DNA of 64,000 nt from Bacteroides sp. (GTDB taxonomy: Bacteria; Bacteroidota; Bacteroidia; Bacteroidales; Muribaculaceae), in contig JAAVCP010000025.1 of assembly GCA_014802265.1 (NCBI GenBank), positions 59,897 through 123,896 of the forward strand, in the 5' to 3' direction. Positions 55,280 to 64,000 of the stretch are shown here, piece after piece. The position numbers and the translations under genes are program-made. Each line of letters begins with the position of its first letter. Position 1 is the stretch's first letter. The notes beneath the pieces are model-generated. The model saw only the letters and a program-made list of their open reading frames with translations. It made no database searches and was not told where the DNA came from.

Positions 55280-57358
55280 TTATCTGCCGCCGGCTGTTGA
55301 TGTATCTGTTTTTGCATCTGCATTTACAAGCTTCCGGACTCCACGTTTCTGACGTCCCCACTGCACATTATAGCTGACAGATATATATGGTATACGCATA
55401 TTTAGTCTCATGTGTTGTTCATTACGATTCCATTTACTTAATGATTTGCTCCCCTGATCATATTTACCGAATGGCATTATGATACCTGCTGCAAATTGCC
55501 ATGAATTCCAATTATAGCTCAAATCAATTATATTGATATTTTCACCCCATGATATTTTTTCACCCCACAGATCATGCTGTGAACATACATATTGACCGGA
55601 AAGTACAAAACCCCAGTGCATAAGTTGTAAAGAAGCATTACCACTCCATGCACTGTTGTGAAGAGAATAGTCCGTGCCACGCATACGCTCCATACGATAT
55701 TGCACATAGCCGCTTGTCATCAGCCAATTAGGAATTATATCGATTTGTGGAGCAAGGAAAAATGAAAGGTTCTTAAGTCCGCGGCTGTTCTCATAAGTAG
55801 TGACAAGCCTTTCCTCGTCCCATCGCAAAAGCGGAGTGATGGCATTAGGTGAAGTAAAAGCGCGTATACCGAATAAACCGTTAACTCTGGGAAGATTAAA
55901 GCCATATCGCAATGTCAGCATATAAGAGTTAGCAGTTTTAAGATTTGGATTACCAACACGCCACTGAAATTCGTCGAGTTGTTGTGGCACAACATTAGTT
56001 TCTGCCAACGAGGGAGTTGATTGCCATGAAGTGAAATTAAGCCTAAAGTTATGATTCTGGTTAAGAGAATAGGTAATGGTTGCCTGTGGGCGTGTCCTCC
56101 AGGAATGGTTGCCTTGGTCTGATTCTTTGAAAAGGAAATCAGTGTATTGCACTCCCATACCGGCAGTAGCTGACCATTTTCCAAAACGATGAAAATATTC
56201 CGCAAAGACATAAAGCTTATCCTGCCTTTGGTGAAATATCTGTCCGTCAAGATTTTCATATTCTGAACGGTTACGGTTAGCATTATAGGATGCCCCTACC
56301 GTAAAACGTGAATTACGCCAATTCTTTATATAATCAGCCTCGATAGCATAAGCTTGGTTTTGATCTTTGATATTGGTATGTATATCAGCAAGATAGTCAG
56401 TTATACCCGGTATTTGTTCAATATAATCTGACCATGAGCGACCGAAATACATTGATGCATTGAAGTCTACGACCAACATTTGCTTATGAGCGAGATTCTG
56501 TTGTAGGTAAAGCGACAAAGCAGGATAGTTTCCTTTATCTCCAAATTGTTCGGTAAGCAGAATATCATTATTACCATTACTGAGTGACATAATACCATTA
56601 TACTCTGTACGGTTGTTTAGATGCTGCCGATTAGTGAGCTGCGCTACAAAGACCGTTGTGTCAGCCTTAATATAACTATATGAGGCAAAATAATAAGGGA
56701 GGGAATTATCTAAATTACCACCGCGTGATGTTTCAGTGCGAGAGAGAGAATGCCCGTCAGGATAAGTAAATGTCTCTTTATAGTTACGGCAGATTTTTAT
56801 ATTTTCCGTCAGCTTACAACTTGCATACACCTCCCATTGGGAGAGACCATTATTGAATTTTGCATTAGCCATGTAGAATCCCCATGTCTCATTGAGTGCA
56901 GGTCTGGCTTGTGCTTGAAATGAACCGCCGATAGTGGGATTTGACACAATGAAATTCAATACATAATTTGCACCACCGTAACGTAGTCCGGGATTATCCA
57001 TCCATTCCACACGTTTTATGGACTCCGGTAATAAGGATCTTACTTGGTCAATTGAAGCCACTCGACCGTTTATACGAATCTGTACTGACTGCCCGGCAGC
57101 TTGAATAGAGCCAAGGGCATCGCTTACACTTAGAGAAGGTATCATCAAATTATTTAGAAGTTGCATACCGTTTGTGGAATTCTCTACTGCACTCTTAGAG
57201 GGGTATATAACGTCCATATCAGCCTTACGGATAACTTTTGGAGCTTCGATAACTACTTCTTGGAGTTCCTGAGTTCCAATCGAATCCGGGAGTGTGGATT
57301 GTGCAGTTGCTATACCTGAACCTATAAGTGGTAGAATTAATGCTAATTCTATTCTCAT
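55280..57358 (-). CDS. TonB-dependent receptor-like outer membrane beta-barrel protein
   Basis: ELQEVVIEAPKVIRKADMDVIYPSKSAVENSTNGMQLLNNLMIPSLSV...VQIRINGRVASIDQVRSLLPESIKRVEWMDNPGLRYGGANYVLNFI; long barrel. Confidence 0.83.
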   Translation of the reverse strand: MRIELALILPLIGSGIATAQSTLPDSIGTQELQEVVIEAPKVIRKADMDVIYPSKSAVENSTNGMQLLNNLMIPSLSVSDALGSIQAAGQSVQIRINGRVASIDQVRSLLPESIKRVEWMDNPGLRYGGANYVLNFIVSNPTIGGSFQAQARPALNETWGFYMANAKFNNGLSQWEVYASCKLTENIKICRNYKETFTYPDGHSLSRTETSRGGNLDNSLPYYFASYSYIKADTTVFVAQLTNRQHLNNRTEYNGIMSLSNGNNDILLTEQFGDKGNYPALSLYLQQNLAHKQMLVVDFNASMYFGRSWSDYIEQIPGITDYLADIHTNIKDQNQAYAIEADYIKNWRNSRFTVGASYNANRNRSEYENLDGQIFHQRQDKLYVFAEYFHRFGKWSATAGMGVQYTDFLFKESDQGNHSWRTRPQATITYSLNQNHNFRLNFTSWQSTPSLAETNVVPQQLDEFQWRVGNPNLKTANSYMLTLRYGFNLPRVNGLFGIRAFTSPNAITPLLRWDEERLVTTYENSRGLKNLSFFLAPQIDIIPNWLMTSGYVQYRMERMRGTDYSLHNSAWSGNASLQLMHWGFVLSGQYVCSQHDLWGEKISWGENINIIDLSYNWNSWQFAAGIIMPFGKYDQGSKSLSKWNRNEQHMRLNMRIPYISVSYNVQWGRQKRGVRKLVNADAKTDTSTAGGR

Positions 57359-57466
57359 ATAACTTTATTTTTGATTCTGTTGCAAAACTACTACGATAAA
57401 TCAGTGCTTGCCATACACAAATGGGTATGATTACGCTCTACTGTTGATTTTCAAATGTAGTCCTTA

Positions 57467-57811
57467 TTATTTCCAACTCCCCTGTATTTGAAAGACTTTG
57501 AAATTTGTCTTTTTACCGTTGATACTCAATTCAACTATCGGATCTGAGAACTGTGTCAGATGTGGAAAGGTTAGAATTACTTTTGCCACACTGTCTGTGA
57601 GGGTAGTATCAACTGATATAACCTCATACTCTTTGCCTCCTGATATAGGAATGAGCTTCACATCGGAAACTATATATTCGCCATCAGTATCTTTATCAGT
57701 GAATATGACGGTTATTTTATTGTCATGATTATTGAAATGATGACAATGGGGCTTTGCATACGCAGCCATACTCACAATAGCAAATACTATTGCCATTAGA
57801 TATTTTCTCAT
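57467..57811 (-). CDS. Small exported His-containing protein, unknown function
   Basis: Signal peptide MRKYLMAIVFAIVSMAAYAKPHCHHFNNHDNK; start refined to 57811. Confidence 0.6.
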   Translation of the reverse strand: MRKYLMAIVFAIVSMAAYAKPHCHHFNNHDNKITVIFTDKDTDGEYIVSDVKLIPISGGKEYEVISVDTTLTDSVAKVILTFPHLTQFSDPIVELSINGKKTNFKVFQIQGSWK

Positions 57812-58103
57812 ATTTGTTATTATATTTAAGAATTTATTATGCCAAATAGTACGACAATAACTATGCCAAAAATATAAATACTTGATCAATAATACTATGT
57901 GTCTATATAACAGCGTCCATTATCGTACATTGTCCACAATAATTGTCCGTTAGCGGACCTATAGATACCAAAACTATTTGGTGATTTCCATAGTGCAAAG
58001 TTGCAGAGATTAAAAACTCTTTGCCATACTTAAAAGGATATGATTCTTATCAGGTATGATTATTAACTATATCATGAGATTACTGAAAATATTATTGTCC
58101 GTT

Positions 58104-58868
58104 TCATTTCTTTCTAAGTTTTTGTTCCTGACCGATTTTATAATTATCAAAAGCATTTTTTCTATGATTCTCTACACAATGTGACCAGAACTCTATATCT
58201 CGTATATAGTCTTTGAGGTTATGCTTGAAGTAAGTCCAGTATGTAGGCAGTTGCATTTTATCTGTCATTTTATTCCGGGATTGAAGGACAGATATTTGGG
58301 CTATAGGTGTTTCTCCGTAATCATAGAAATCTACCACAAGCACACGTTGCTTTTTCTTATCAAAATAGGTATATGTATACATCTCATCGGATTTACGATG
58401 CCAATCCTCCACGTCGTCCTCATATATCCACATTGTGTATGGGCGTTCATTTTCGTTATTCAATGTTAATACTGACATGTCGGCAGTCAATGTTGATGGT
58501 TTTATTGCCGGAGGATCATTAATCAGTTTCACAAAAATCTTTCCATGCACCGGCACATAAAACAAGACTTCATCGTTTTGTAGTCCTGCCGTTTTGAGAA
58601 TGTCTGCAATGAAATTTTCCATTCCCGGATATTTCGCAGCTGAGTCGGCACATGATATTATGGGCATATCTTGTGGGATTAAGACTTCTCCGAATGTCAT
58701 CCGGTAAGTGGTGTCCTTGTCTATTATCTGACCATAATAGTTGCTGATGTGCCAATCTCTGTTGGCAAACACAACGCCTTTGTGTGAGGAACAGCCTGCT
58801 GACAGAATTAAAACAATAGCCGTAGCAATCACTGAATGTAGCCTGATTTTTTTTCTCATAATGTTCAA
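58104..58868 (-). CDS. Lipoprotein, unknown function
   Basis: Lipobox LILSAGCSSHKG; 254 aa. Confidence 0.65.
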   Translation of the reverse strand: MNIMRKKIRLHSVIATAIVLILSAGCSSHKGVVFANRDWHISNYYGQIIDKDTTYRMTFGEVLIPQDMPIISCADSAAKYPGMENFIADILKTAGLQNDEVLFYVPVHGKIFVKLINDPPAIKPSTLTADMSVLTLNNENERPYTMWIYEDDVEDWHRKSDEMYTYTYFDKKKQRVLVVDFYDYGETPIAQISVLQSRNKMTDKMQLPTYWTYFKHNLKDYIRDIEFWSHCVENHRKNAFDNYKIGQEQKLRKK

Positions 58869-59309
58869 ATTTTAGTTTCTGATGCAAAATTACGTAAGTA
58901 TTTCCCTTGATAGTCTTAGCAGAATCTCCTTTAGTCTTAGTTAGTCTTAGTTTTACGAGGCTGTTATGTAAAATTATGATTTTGAGTTAACTTTGTGTTA
59001 AATTTATTTTTCTATGTATTGCTAATTAGTTATCTTTGCAACATGAAAACGCAAGAAGCCATACAGCAATATGTTCGCAAAATACTACGTACTCCCGAAT
59101 TTTTGGAGTTTTATGGAACTTAGTCTGCAATAATAGAAACAAAATTTGAATATGTGATGAAAATGATAGTTTCAGTGTATAAATGTCTTTATAAAATTTG
59201 TCAAACATCTTGAAAACATAGATCTTTATGAAATGAATGTATCAATTGGTACAAATGAATACCATCTGAGTATGTTTATTTAAAAAAGAATGTAGTCTCA
59301 ATTTGTTGC

Positions 59310-60617
59310 ATGAAACGTCTGCGCATAATAACAGTTCTGTCGTTAGTAGCCACTTTAATTGCCGTTGCCGTGGCTACCTATAATCTTGTGGGGCTGTATC
59401 ATTCGGAAAAAGCGCATACTATAGATGTAGTAAGGGAATGTGGCGTTAATGCTGACATCCTTGAGATGATATCAAGAATGGAAAGCAGCGATAAGGCATC
59501 TCAGTCTTTTATCAGACTGAATACTTTCGTTGAGTTCGCACAACAGAAAGACGGTAGGATTGCTAATGCCGACACTGTCAACACTTCTTTAGGCTCTCTG
59601 CTTCGTCTCGGTTTAGAATTTAGGGATAATAAGCTATCCACTGACTATGCAGTCCTTGACAGTATGTTTAAGGAAGAGCTTCATCGCCATAATTTATTCC
59701 CTTCTGTGGCACTGATACTTCCTTATGATTCCATTGTGGGTGATGCACACTCATACTGGACTACAACTTGCCGGATCCATTCAAACAAAAAACCAACATA
59801 TAGATTGTATGTTTCTCCGATGTGCGGTGAAGTGCTTTCGCACATGTGGGGTATAATATTGCCATTCATTGTGGTGATAGGTATTTTCGCGTTTCTGTCA
59901 TCATATCTAATCGGTACAGTTAAGAAATTGCGAACTATAGAGGAAATGAAAGATGACCTGACTCATAATCTGACTCATGAGCTTAAGACTCCGGTAGCGG
60001 TGGCTTACGCTGCTGCCGATTCCATGCTTCGTTATTATGATCAGAGTGACGAGTCCAGAAACAAGCGATTCATCAAAATTATTATGCAGAGATTGAGCTA
60101 TCTTTCAGGAATGATAGAGCATATCCTCTCAATGAGTATGGAGCGTTTCAAGTCAATGAAACTTAATAGAGAAACGGTTGATATAAAAGATCTGGTAAAT
60201 GAAGTCACGACTTATATTAAGCTCAAGGCTGATAAACCGGTAAAAATCGACATAGATATTTCGGATAATCTATTTATTACAGCTGATTCGTTGCATCTTG
60301 GTAATATATTGTCAAATCTGATGGATAATGCTATAAAGTATTCGGGAGATAAGGTTAACATTACGGTTAAAGCTTATGATCAGCATATTGTCATTGCCGA
60401 CGATGGGATTGGGATAGATAAGAAGAATCTGCCATATATATTTGACAAGTTCTATCGTGTGGTCTCCGGTGAGCGTTATGAGGTAGGAGGGTATGGACTC
60501 GGATTGTTTTATGTGAAGCAGGTGGTTGAGCTGCATGGCTGGACAATTGACGTTACAAGCAAACCGGGTGAGGGTACAAAGTTCATAATTAAGATTAATG
60601 AAGATGAAGAAAGATAA
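59310..60617 (+). CDS. Sensor histidine kinase (RprX-like)
   Basis: Two TMs; H-box DLTHNLTHELKTPVAVAYAA; N-box LMDNAIKYSG; GGYGLGLFYVKQVVELHGW. Confidence 0.92.
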   Translation: MKRLRIITVLSLVATLIAVAVATYNLVGLYHSEKAHTIDVVRECGVNADILEMISRMESSDKASQSFIRLNTFVEFAQQKDGRIANADTVNTSLGSLLRLGLEFRDNKLSTDYAVLDSMFKEELHRHNLFPSVALILPYDSIVGDAHSYWTTTCRIHSNKKPTYRLYVSPMCGEVLSHMWGIILPFIVVIGIFAFLSSYLIGTVKKLRTIEEMKDDLTHNLTHELKTPVAVAYAAADSMLRYYDQSDESRNKRFIKIIMQRLSYLSGMIEHILSMSMERFKSMKLNRETVDIKDLVNEVTTYIKLKADKPVKIDIDISDNLFITADSLHLGNILSNLMDNAIKYSGDKVNITVKAYDQHIVIADDGIGIDKKNLPYIFDKFYRVVSGERYEVGGYGLGLFYVKQVVELHGWTIDVTSKPGEGTKFIIKINEDEER

Positions 60618-61287
60618 GCTACTCTTGGTGGAAGATGATTTGACCCTGTCATTTATAATTGAAGATGCGTTGATGCGAGAAGGGTTTGATGTGGTCTGCG
60701 CTTCTGACGGAGAGATGGGATTGAAAATGTTTGAGGAATCTAAGCCTGATATTATTGTGGCAGATGTTATGATGCCAAAGCTCGATGGCTTTGAGATGGT
60801 GCGGCGTATCCGTATCATTTCCCCTAATATACCGGTGCTTTTTCTTACTGCTCGGACAAGTCTTGATGATGTGGTCAAGGGGTTTGAGATTGGTGCCAAT
60901 GATTATATCCGCAAACCTTTCCAGATTCTTGAACTCCTCATGCGTATAAAGGCTTTATTGAAAAGATGCAAGCCGGGTAGGGCAGAAGATACTAAGATCA
61001 TAATCGGTGATTGCTCGTTGGATTTCGCATTACAGCATCTTTTAGCAGGCACTGACACAATTGAACTTACGCATATTGAAGCCGTGATACTTGATGAATT
61101 ATTCCGTCACCCTAATGAAGTGGTTGAGGCAAAGACATTGATGTATCGTATCTGGCAAAACGATGACTATAACAATCTTAACCGCCTTCACGGATTTATA
61201 TACAAGCTCCGTAAATACCTTTCAAAGTCTGTTAGTCTGGATCTGTTAAATATACGGGGGATAGGCTATAAATTAGCTAAGAAATAG
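60598..61287 (+). CDS. OmpR/PhoB-family response regulator (RprY-like)
   Basis: KLLLVEDDLTLSFIIEDALMREGFDV, ADVMMPKLDGFEMVRRIR, C-terminal winged helix; overlaps the kinase gene by 20 bp. Confidence 0.93.
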   Translation: MKMKKDKLLLVEDDLTLSFIIEDALMREGFDVVCASDGEMGLKMFEESKPDIIVADVMMPKLDGFEMVRRIRIISPNIPVLFLTARTSLDDVVKGFEIGANDYIRKPFQILELLMRIKALLKRCKPGRAEDTKIIIGDCSLDFALQHLLAGTDTIELTHIEAVILDELFRHPNEVVEAKTLMYRIWQNDDYNNLNRLHGFIYKLRKYLSKSVSLDLLNIRGIGYKLAKK

Positions 61288-61306
61288 GTAAAATCTATAT
61301 TTATAC

Positions 61307-61550
61307 TTATAATCCGGTTTCTTTTCGGTTGACCATTATATCCGGCTTAAACTGGAGTAATGTCTCTACAAAAGCATCTCTGTCTTCAGGAGCGAAATAT
61401 AAGGGCATAATGCTTTTCAGATATTTTCGGTCAAAATATATTTCTAATTGGTATCTTGCATTCGGTACATTACGCTCCCATTCGGTACCTGTATCAATGT
61501 AACAAATTTTGGTAATCTTGTCGATAGGGTATGTCTTTGTGGATGCCGGG
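61307..61550 (-). pseudogene. Truncated gene fragment (PH-like C-terminal domain)
   Basis: YPIDKITKICYIDTGTEWERNVPNARYQLEIYFDRKYLKSIMPLYFAPEDRDAFVETLLQF; upstream part replaced by antisense of IS630 sequence. Confidence 0.5.
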
Positions 61551-61904
61551 CAGACAAAGACATTCCTTGAGAAGGTCAGGCTTTCCGCTGGAGACACTCT
61601 GGTATCCATCGTTCTTGACAATGCCCGTTACCCGCATTGTCATACCGTGAAGAAGATCCTTGAACTCAATATCGACCTCATATTCATGCCACCGTATTCC
61701 CCCAATCTCAACATTATCGGGAGGCTCTGGAAATACACCCGCAGACATGTTCTTGCCGGAAGGTATTTCGATACTCCCGATAAGTTTCATGATGCTCTCA
61801 GACATTTCTTTGAGATAGACTACGGCAATCATAAATCGAATCTCAAGTCGGTATTGACTCTCAATTTTCAATCATTTCAAAATGCACATTTACTTTGTGT
61901 GTAA
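61540..61904 (+). mobile_element. IS630-family transposase C-terminal remnant
   Basis: LVSIVLDNARYPHCHTVKKILELNIDLIFMPPYSPNLNIIGRLWKYTRRHVLAGRYFDTPDKFHDALRHFF, DDE C-terminal signature (PPYSPNLN.I..LW); N-terminal half absent. Confidence 0.85.
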
Positions 61905-62059
61905 ACTATAAATAATCATGTCAATAATGGTTTTAAATGTTTATATATTTAATTGGATTGACAAATTGCCAGTAGAGTACATAATAAATACGTTTTACTA
62001 ACGTTTCACAAGATGGTAGTATGAGTAATTAGAGAATTTACTTAAATAATTTATAATAT

Positions 62060-63880
62060 ATGAGATATCTACTTATTATACTTTTGTTCCTTGGAAGCTA
62101 TGTTAGGGCATTTGGGGAGATTTCATCGTCAAATGAAGAAGCTGAAGACAACGTATCGGACTTTGAAATAGCTATGTTAGAGTCTGGCGGAGTGAGTAAT
62201 GATTTTAGTGAGGAGGTTAAAATAAAACTATCGGAGCCAAATTATGCGTTAGTGAATTTCTCAGGGTTTGACAAAATGCCTGTGAGTAAGACTTCTGATT
62301 TGAAAGGGTGGGTTGAATTCTATGATGGTGAAGGCAATTATTTTAAGAAGCGAGTTATAGTTAATGCTCAAGGTACCTCATCACTGATGTGGCCTAAGAA
62401 AAATATAAGTATAGACATTTGTGAAGATGAATGGATTGGAGATGAGACACCTGATATTACTTTCGGAAAGTGGGTGAAACAAGATAGCTTTCATCTAAAA
62501 GCTTATTATACAGATTATTTTCGGGGATTGGCAGTAGTGGCATACAGATTGTACGACGATATAATCGCTGATCACGGGGATATGGCTCATCCGTGGCAGC
62601 GGGCAGGTGTAACTGATGCAGATGATAAGGCAAGATGTCACCCTGATGGTTTCCCGGTCGGTGTTTATCTGAATGGGGAGTTTTATGGTGTGTTTTCGTG
62701 GCAATTGAAAAAACATCGTAAAAATATGGGCATGACAAAAGATTGTGCCGAGCATATTCATCTTGATGGCAAACTGACAGATAATTTCTTTAAGGGTAAT
62801 ATTGATTGGACACAGTTTGAAGTTCGTAATCCTAAAACTTTATACTGTCAGGATGGCAGCAAATATGACGGTGATAATCCTACTGAAATAATGGATGAAA
62901 CATCAGAATTTTACGATCCTGATAATAAGAAGCATGTTCTGTCTGCAAAAGTTAAAAATTATATATTGAAGCTTACTTCTTATATTCCTAAGATACAGCA
63001 ATATCATAATAATGGACAAATAGAGGAGCTTAGGCAGGAATTTGCTAATTATTTTGATGTCCAGGGACTGATTGATTATACTGTATTCTCTTCTGTTGTA
63101 AATAATACTGATGGGTGGGAGAAAAATTGGCAATGGTTTACCTATGATGGTGAAAAATGGTATGTTGAGCCGTATGATCTTGACATGACTTTTGGCAATA
63201 CTTATTATGGATATGCTGTTGTTGAACCCGAATATCAGTGGTCTTGGGATAAGCCCTATACTCGTTTTGCATATAGTAATGGTCCTTCAACATTTATTAA
63301 TAAGTATTTTGCTGAAGATCTTGATAAAAGATATGCGGAATTACGTAAAAGTGGTGCCATTAATACTGAATCTTTAATAGAGAAAGTAAGGGATTGGTAT
63401 TACCGTATAGGTGAAGAGAATTATACCCTTGAATATGAAAAATGGCCGAAAAGTTATTGTGTTCAGGACATGATAATTAATGAAAACTGGGAGTTGGCTG
63501 AAAGTTATCCGAATTATCTACAAGCAACTGATTGGAATGATTCAACCACCTATAAGAAAGGGGATATGTGTAGAGCTTATTATATGGTATGGGTTGCTAA
63601 GAATGAAGTTGTAGGTGTTCCTCCTTGCCTAAACCCGGGATATCGGGATAGTCTTGAACGTGTAGAAGACTGGATTAAGAGACGCATTGCCATGGAAGAT
63701 AATCTATGGAACTTTGATCCTAAACAATTAAATGTTGATGTTCCTTCTATAATATATGAGGATAATGGTGAGATTGAATCTATATATAATGTAAATGGTC
63801 AGATTATACTAAATGTGCAAAAAGGTGTTAATATCCTTAGATATAAAAATGGTAAGACAACTAAAATTATGATAAATTAA
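62060..63880 (+). CDS. Exported CotH kinase-like protein with CBM5/12-like insertion and sorting-like C-terminus
   Basis: VIVNAQGTSSLMWPKKNISIDI; GFPVGVYLNGEFYGVFSWQLKKHRKNMGM; WYVEPYDLDMTFGN; ATDWNDSTTYKKGDMCRAYYMVWVAKNEVVGVPP. Confidence 0.78.
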   Translation: MRYLLIILLFLGSYVRAFGEISSSNEEAEDNVSDFEIAMLESGGVSNDFSEEVKIKLSEPNYALVNFSGFDKMPVSKTSDLKGWVEFYDGEGNYFKKRVIVNAQGTSSLMWPKKNISIDICEDEWIGDETPDITFGKWVKQDSFHLKAYYTDYFRGLAVVAYRLYDDIIADHGDMAHPWQRAGVTDADDKARCHPDGFPVGVYLNGEFYGVFSWQLKKHRKNMGMTKDCAEHIHLDGKLTDNFFKGNIDWTQFEVRNPKTLYCQDGSKYDGDNPTEIMDETSEFYDPDNKKHVLSAKVKNYILKLTSYIPKIQQYHNNGQIEELRQEFANYFDVQGLIDYTVFSSVVNNTDGWEKNWQWFTYDGEKWYVEPYDLDMTFGNTYYGYAVVEPEYQWSWDKPYTRFAYSNGPSTFINKYFAEDLDKRYAELRKSGAINTESLIEKVRDWYYRIGEENYTLEYEKWPKSYCVQDMIINENWELAESYPNYLQATDWNDSTTYKKGDMCRAYYMVWVAKNEVVGVPPCLNPGYRDSLERVEDWIKRRIAMEDNLWNFDPKQLNVDVPSIIYEDNGEIESIYNVNGQIILNVQKGVNILRYKNGKTTKIMIN

Positions 63881-64000
63881 GCCATAATTCGGAAGTGCGT
63901 TTACGTAATATGTCATTAAAATATTAAATATAAATTAGTTATAATAAAGATATACGTATGTTATTTTACGTAATATAGAATTTGTATCTTTATATAATTC

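Noticed and set aside
61494-61871. 125-aa minus-strand ORF
   Set aside because: Antisense to the IS630 transposase remnant, which has clear family motifs on the plus strand.

Overview
The window looks like a chromosomal segment from a Bacteroidales gut-type bacterium (Muribaculaceae/Bacteroides-like). Evidence is codon usage, TAnnTTTG-type promoters, TonB-dependent receptors, T9SS-like C-termini and a bat operon. About two thirds is housekeeping: PPi-phosphofructokinase, mdh, Sua5/TsaC, topB, mazG, nrnA-like DHH protein, glmM, sppA, lpxK, PNP, thiL, moxR-DUF58-bat operon, universal stress protein and mutS2. Accessory islands are: (i) an HMA/Cys-rich protein with a TonB receptor; (ii) a TonB receptor with a three-repeat surface lipoprotein; (iii) a tandemly duplicated C10 peptidase / BspA-like LRR cluster carrying a decayed C10 copy and an apparent mdh 3'-end relic, with an orphan Spi-like propeptide protein 8 kb away; (iv) a long, highly structured, terminator-like leader RNA candidate (about 52.6-52.93 kb) ahead of two exported proteins; (v) an outer-membrane barrel / lipoprotein / two-component locus; (vi) an IS630-family remnant next to a truncated gene; (vii) a CotH-kinase-like exported protein with a CBM5/12-like insertion. 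No tRNA, rRNA or CRISPR was recognised. All homology calls are from motif recognition by eye; no database search was run.
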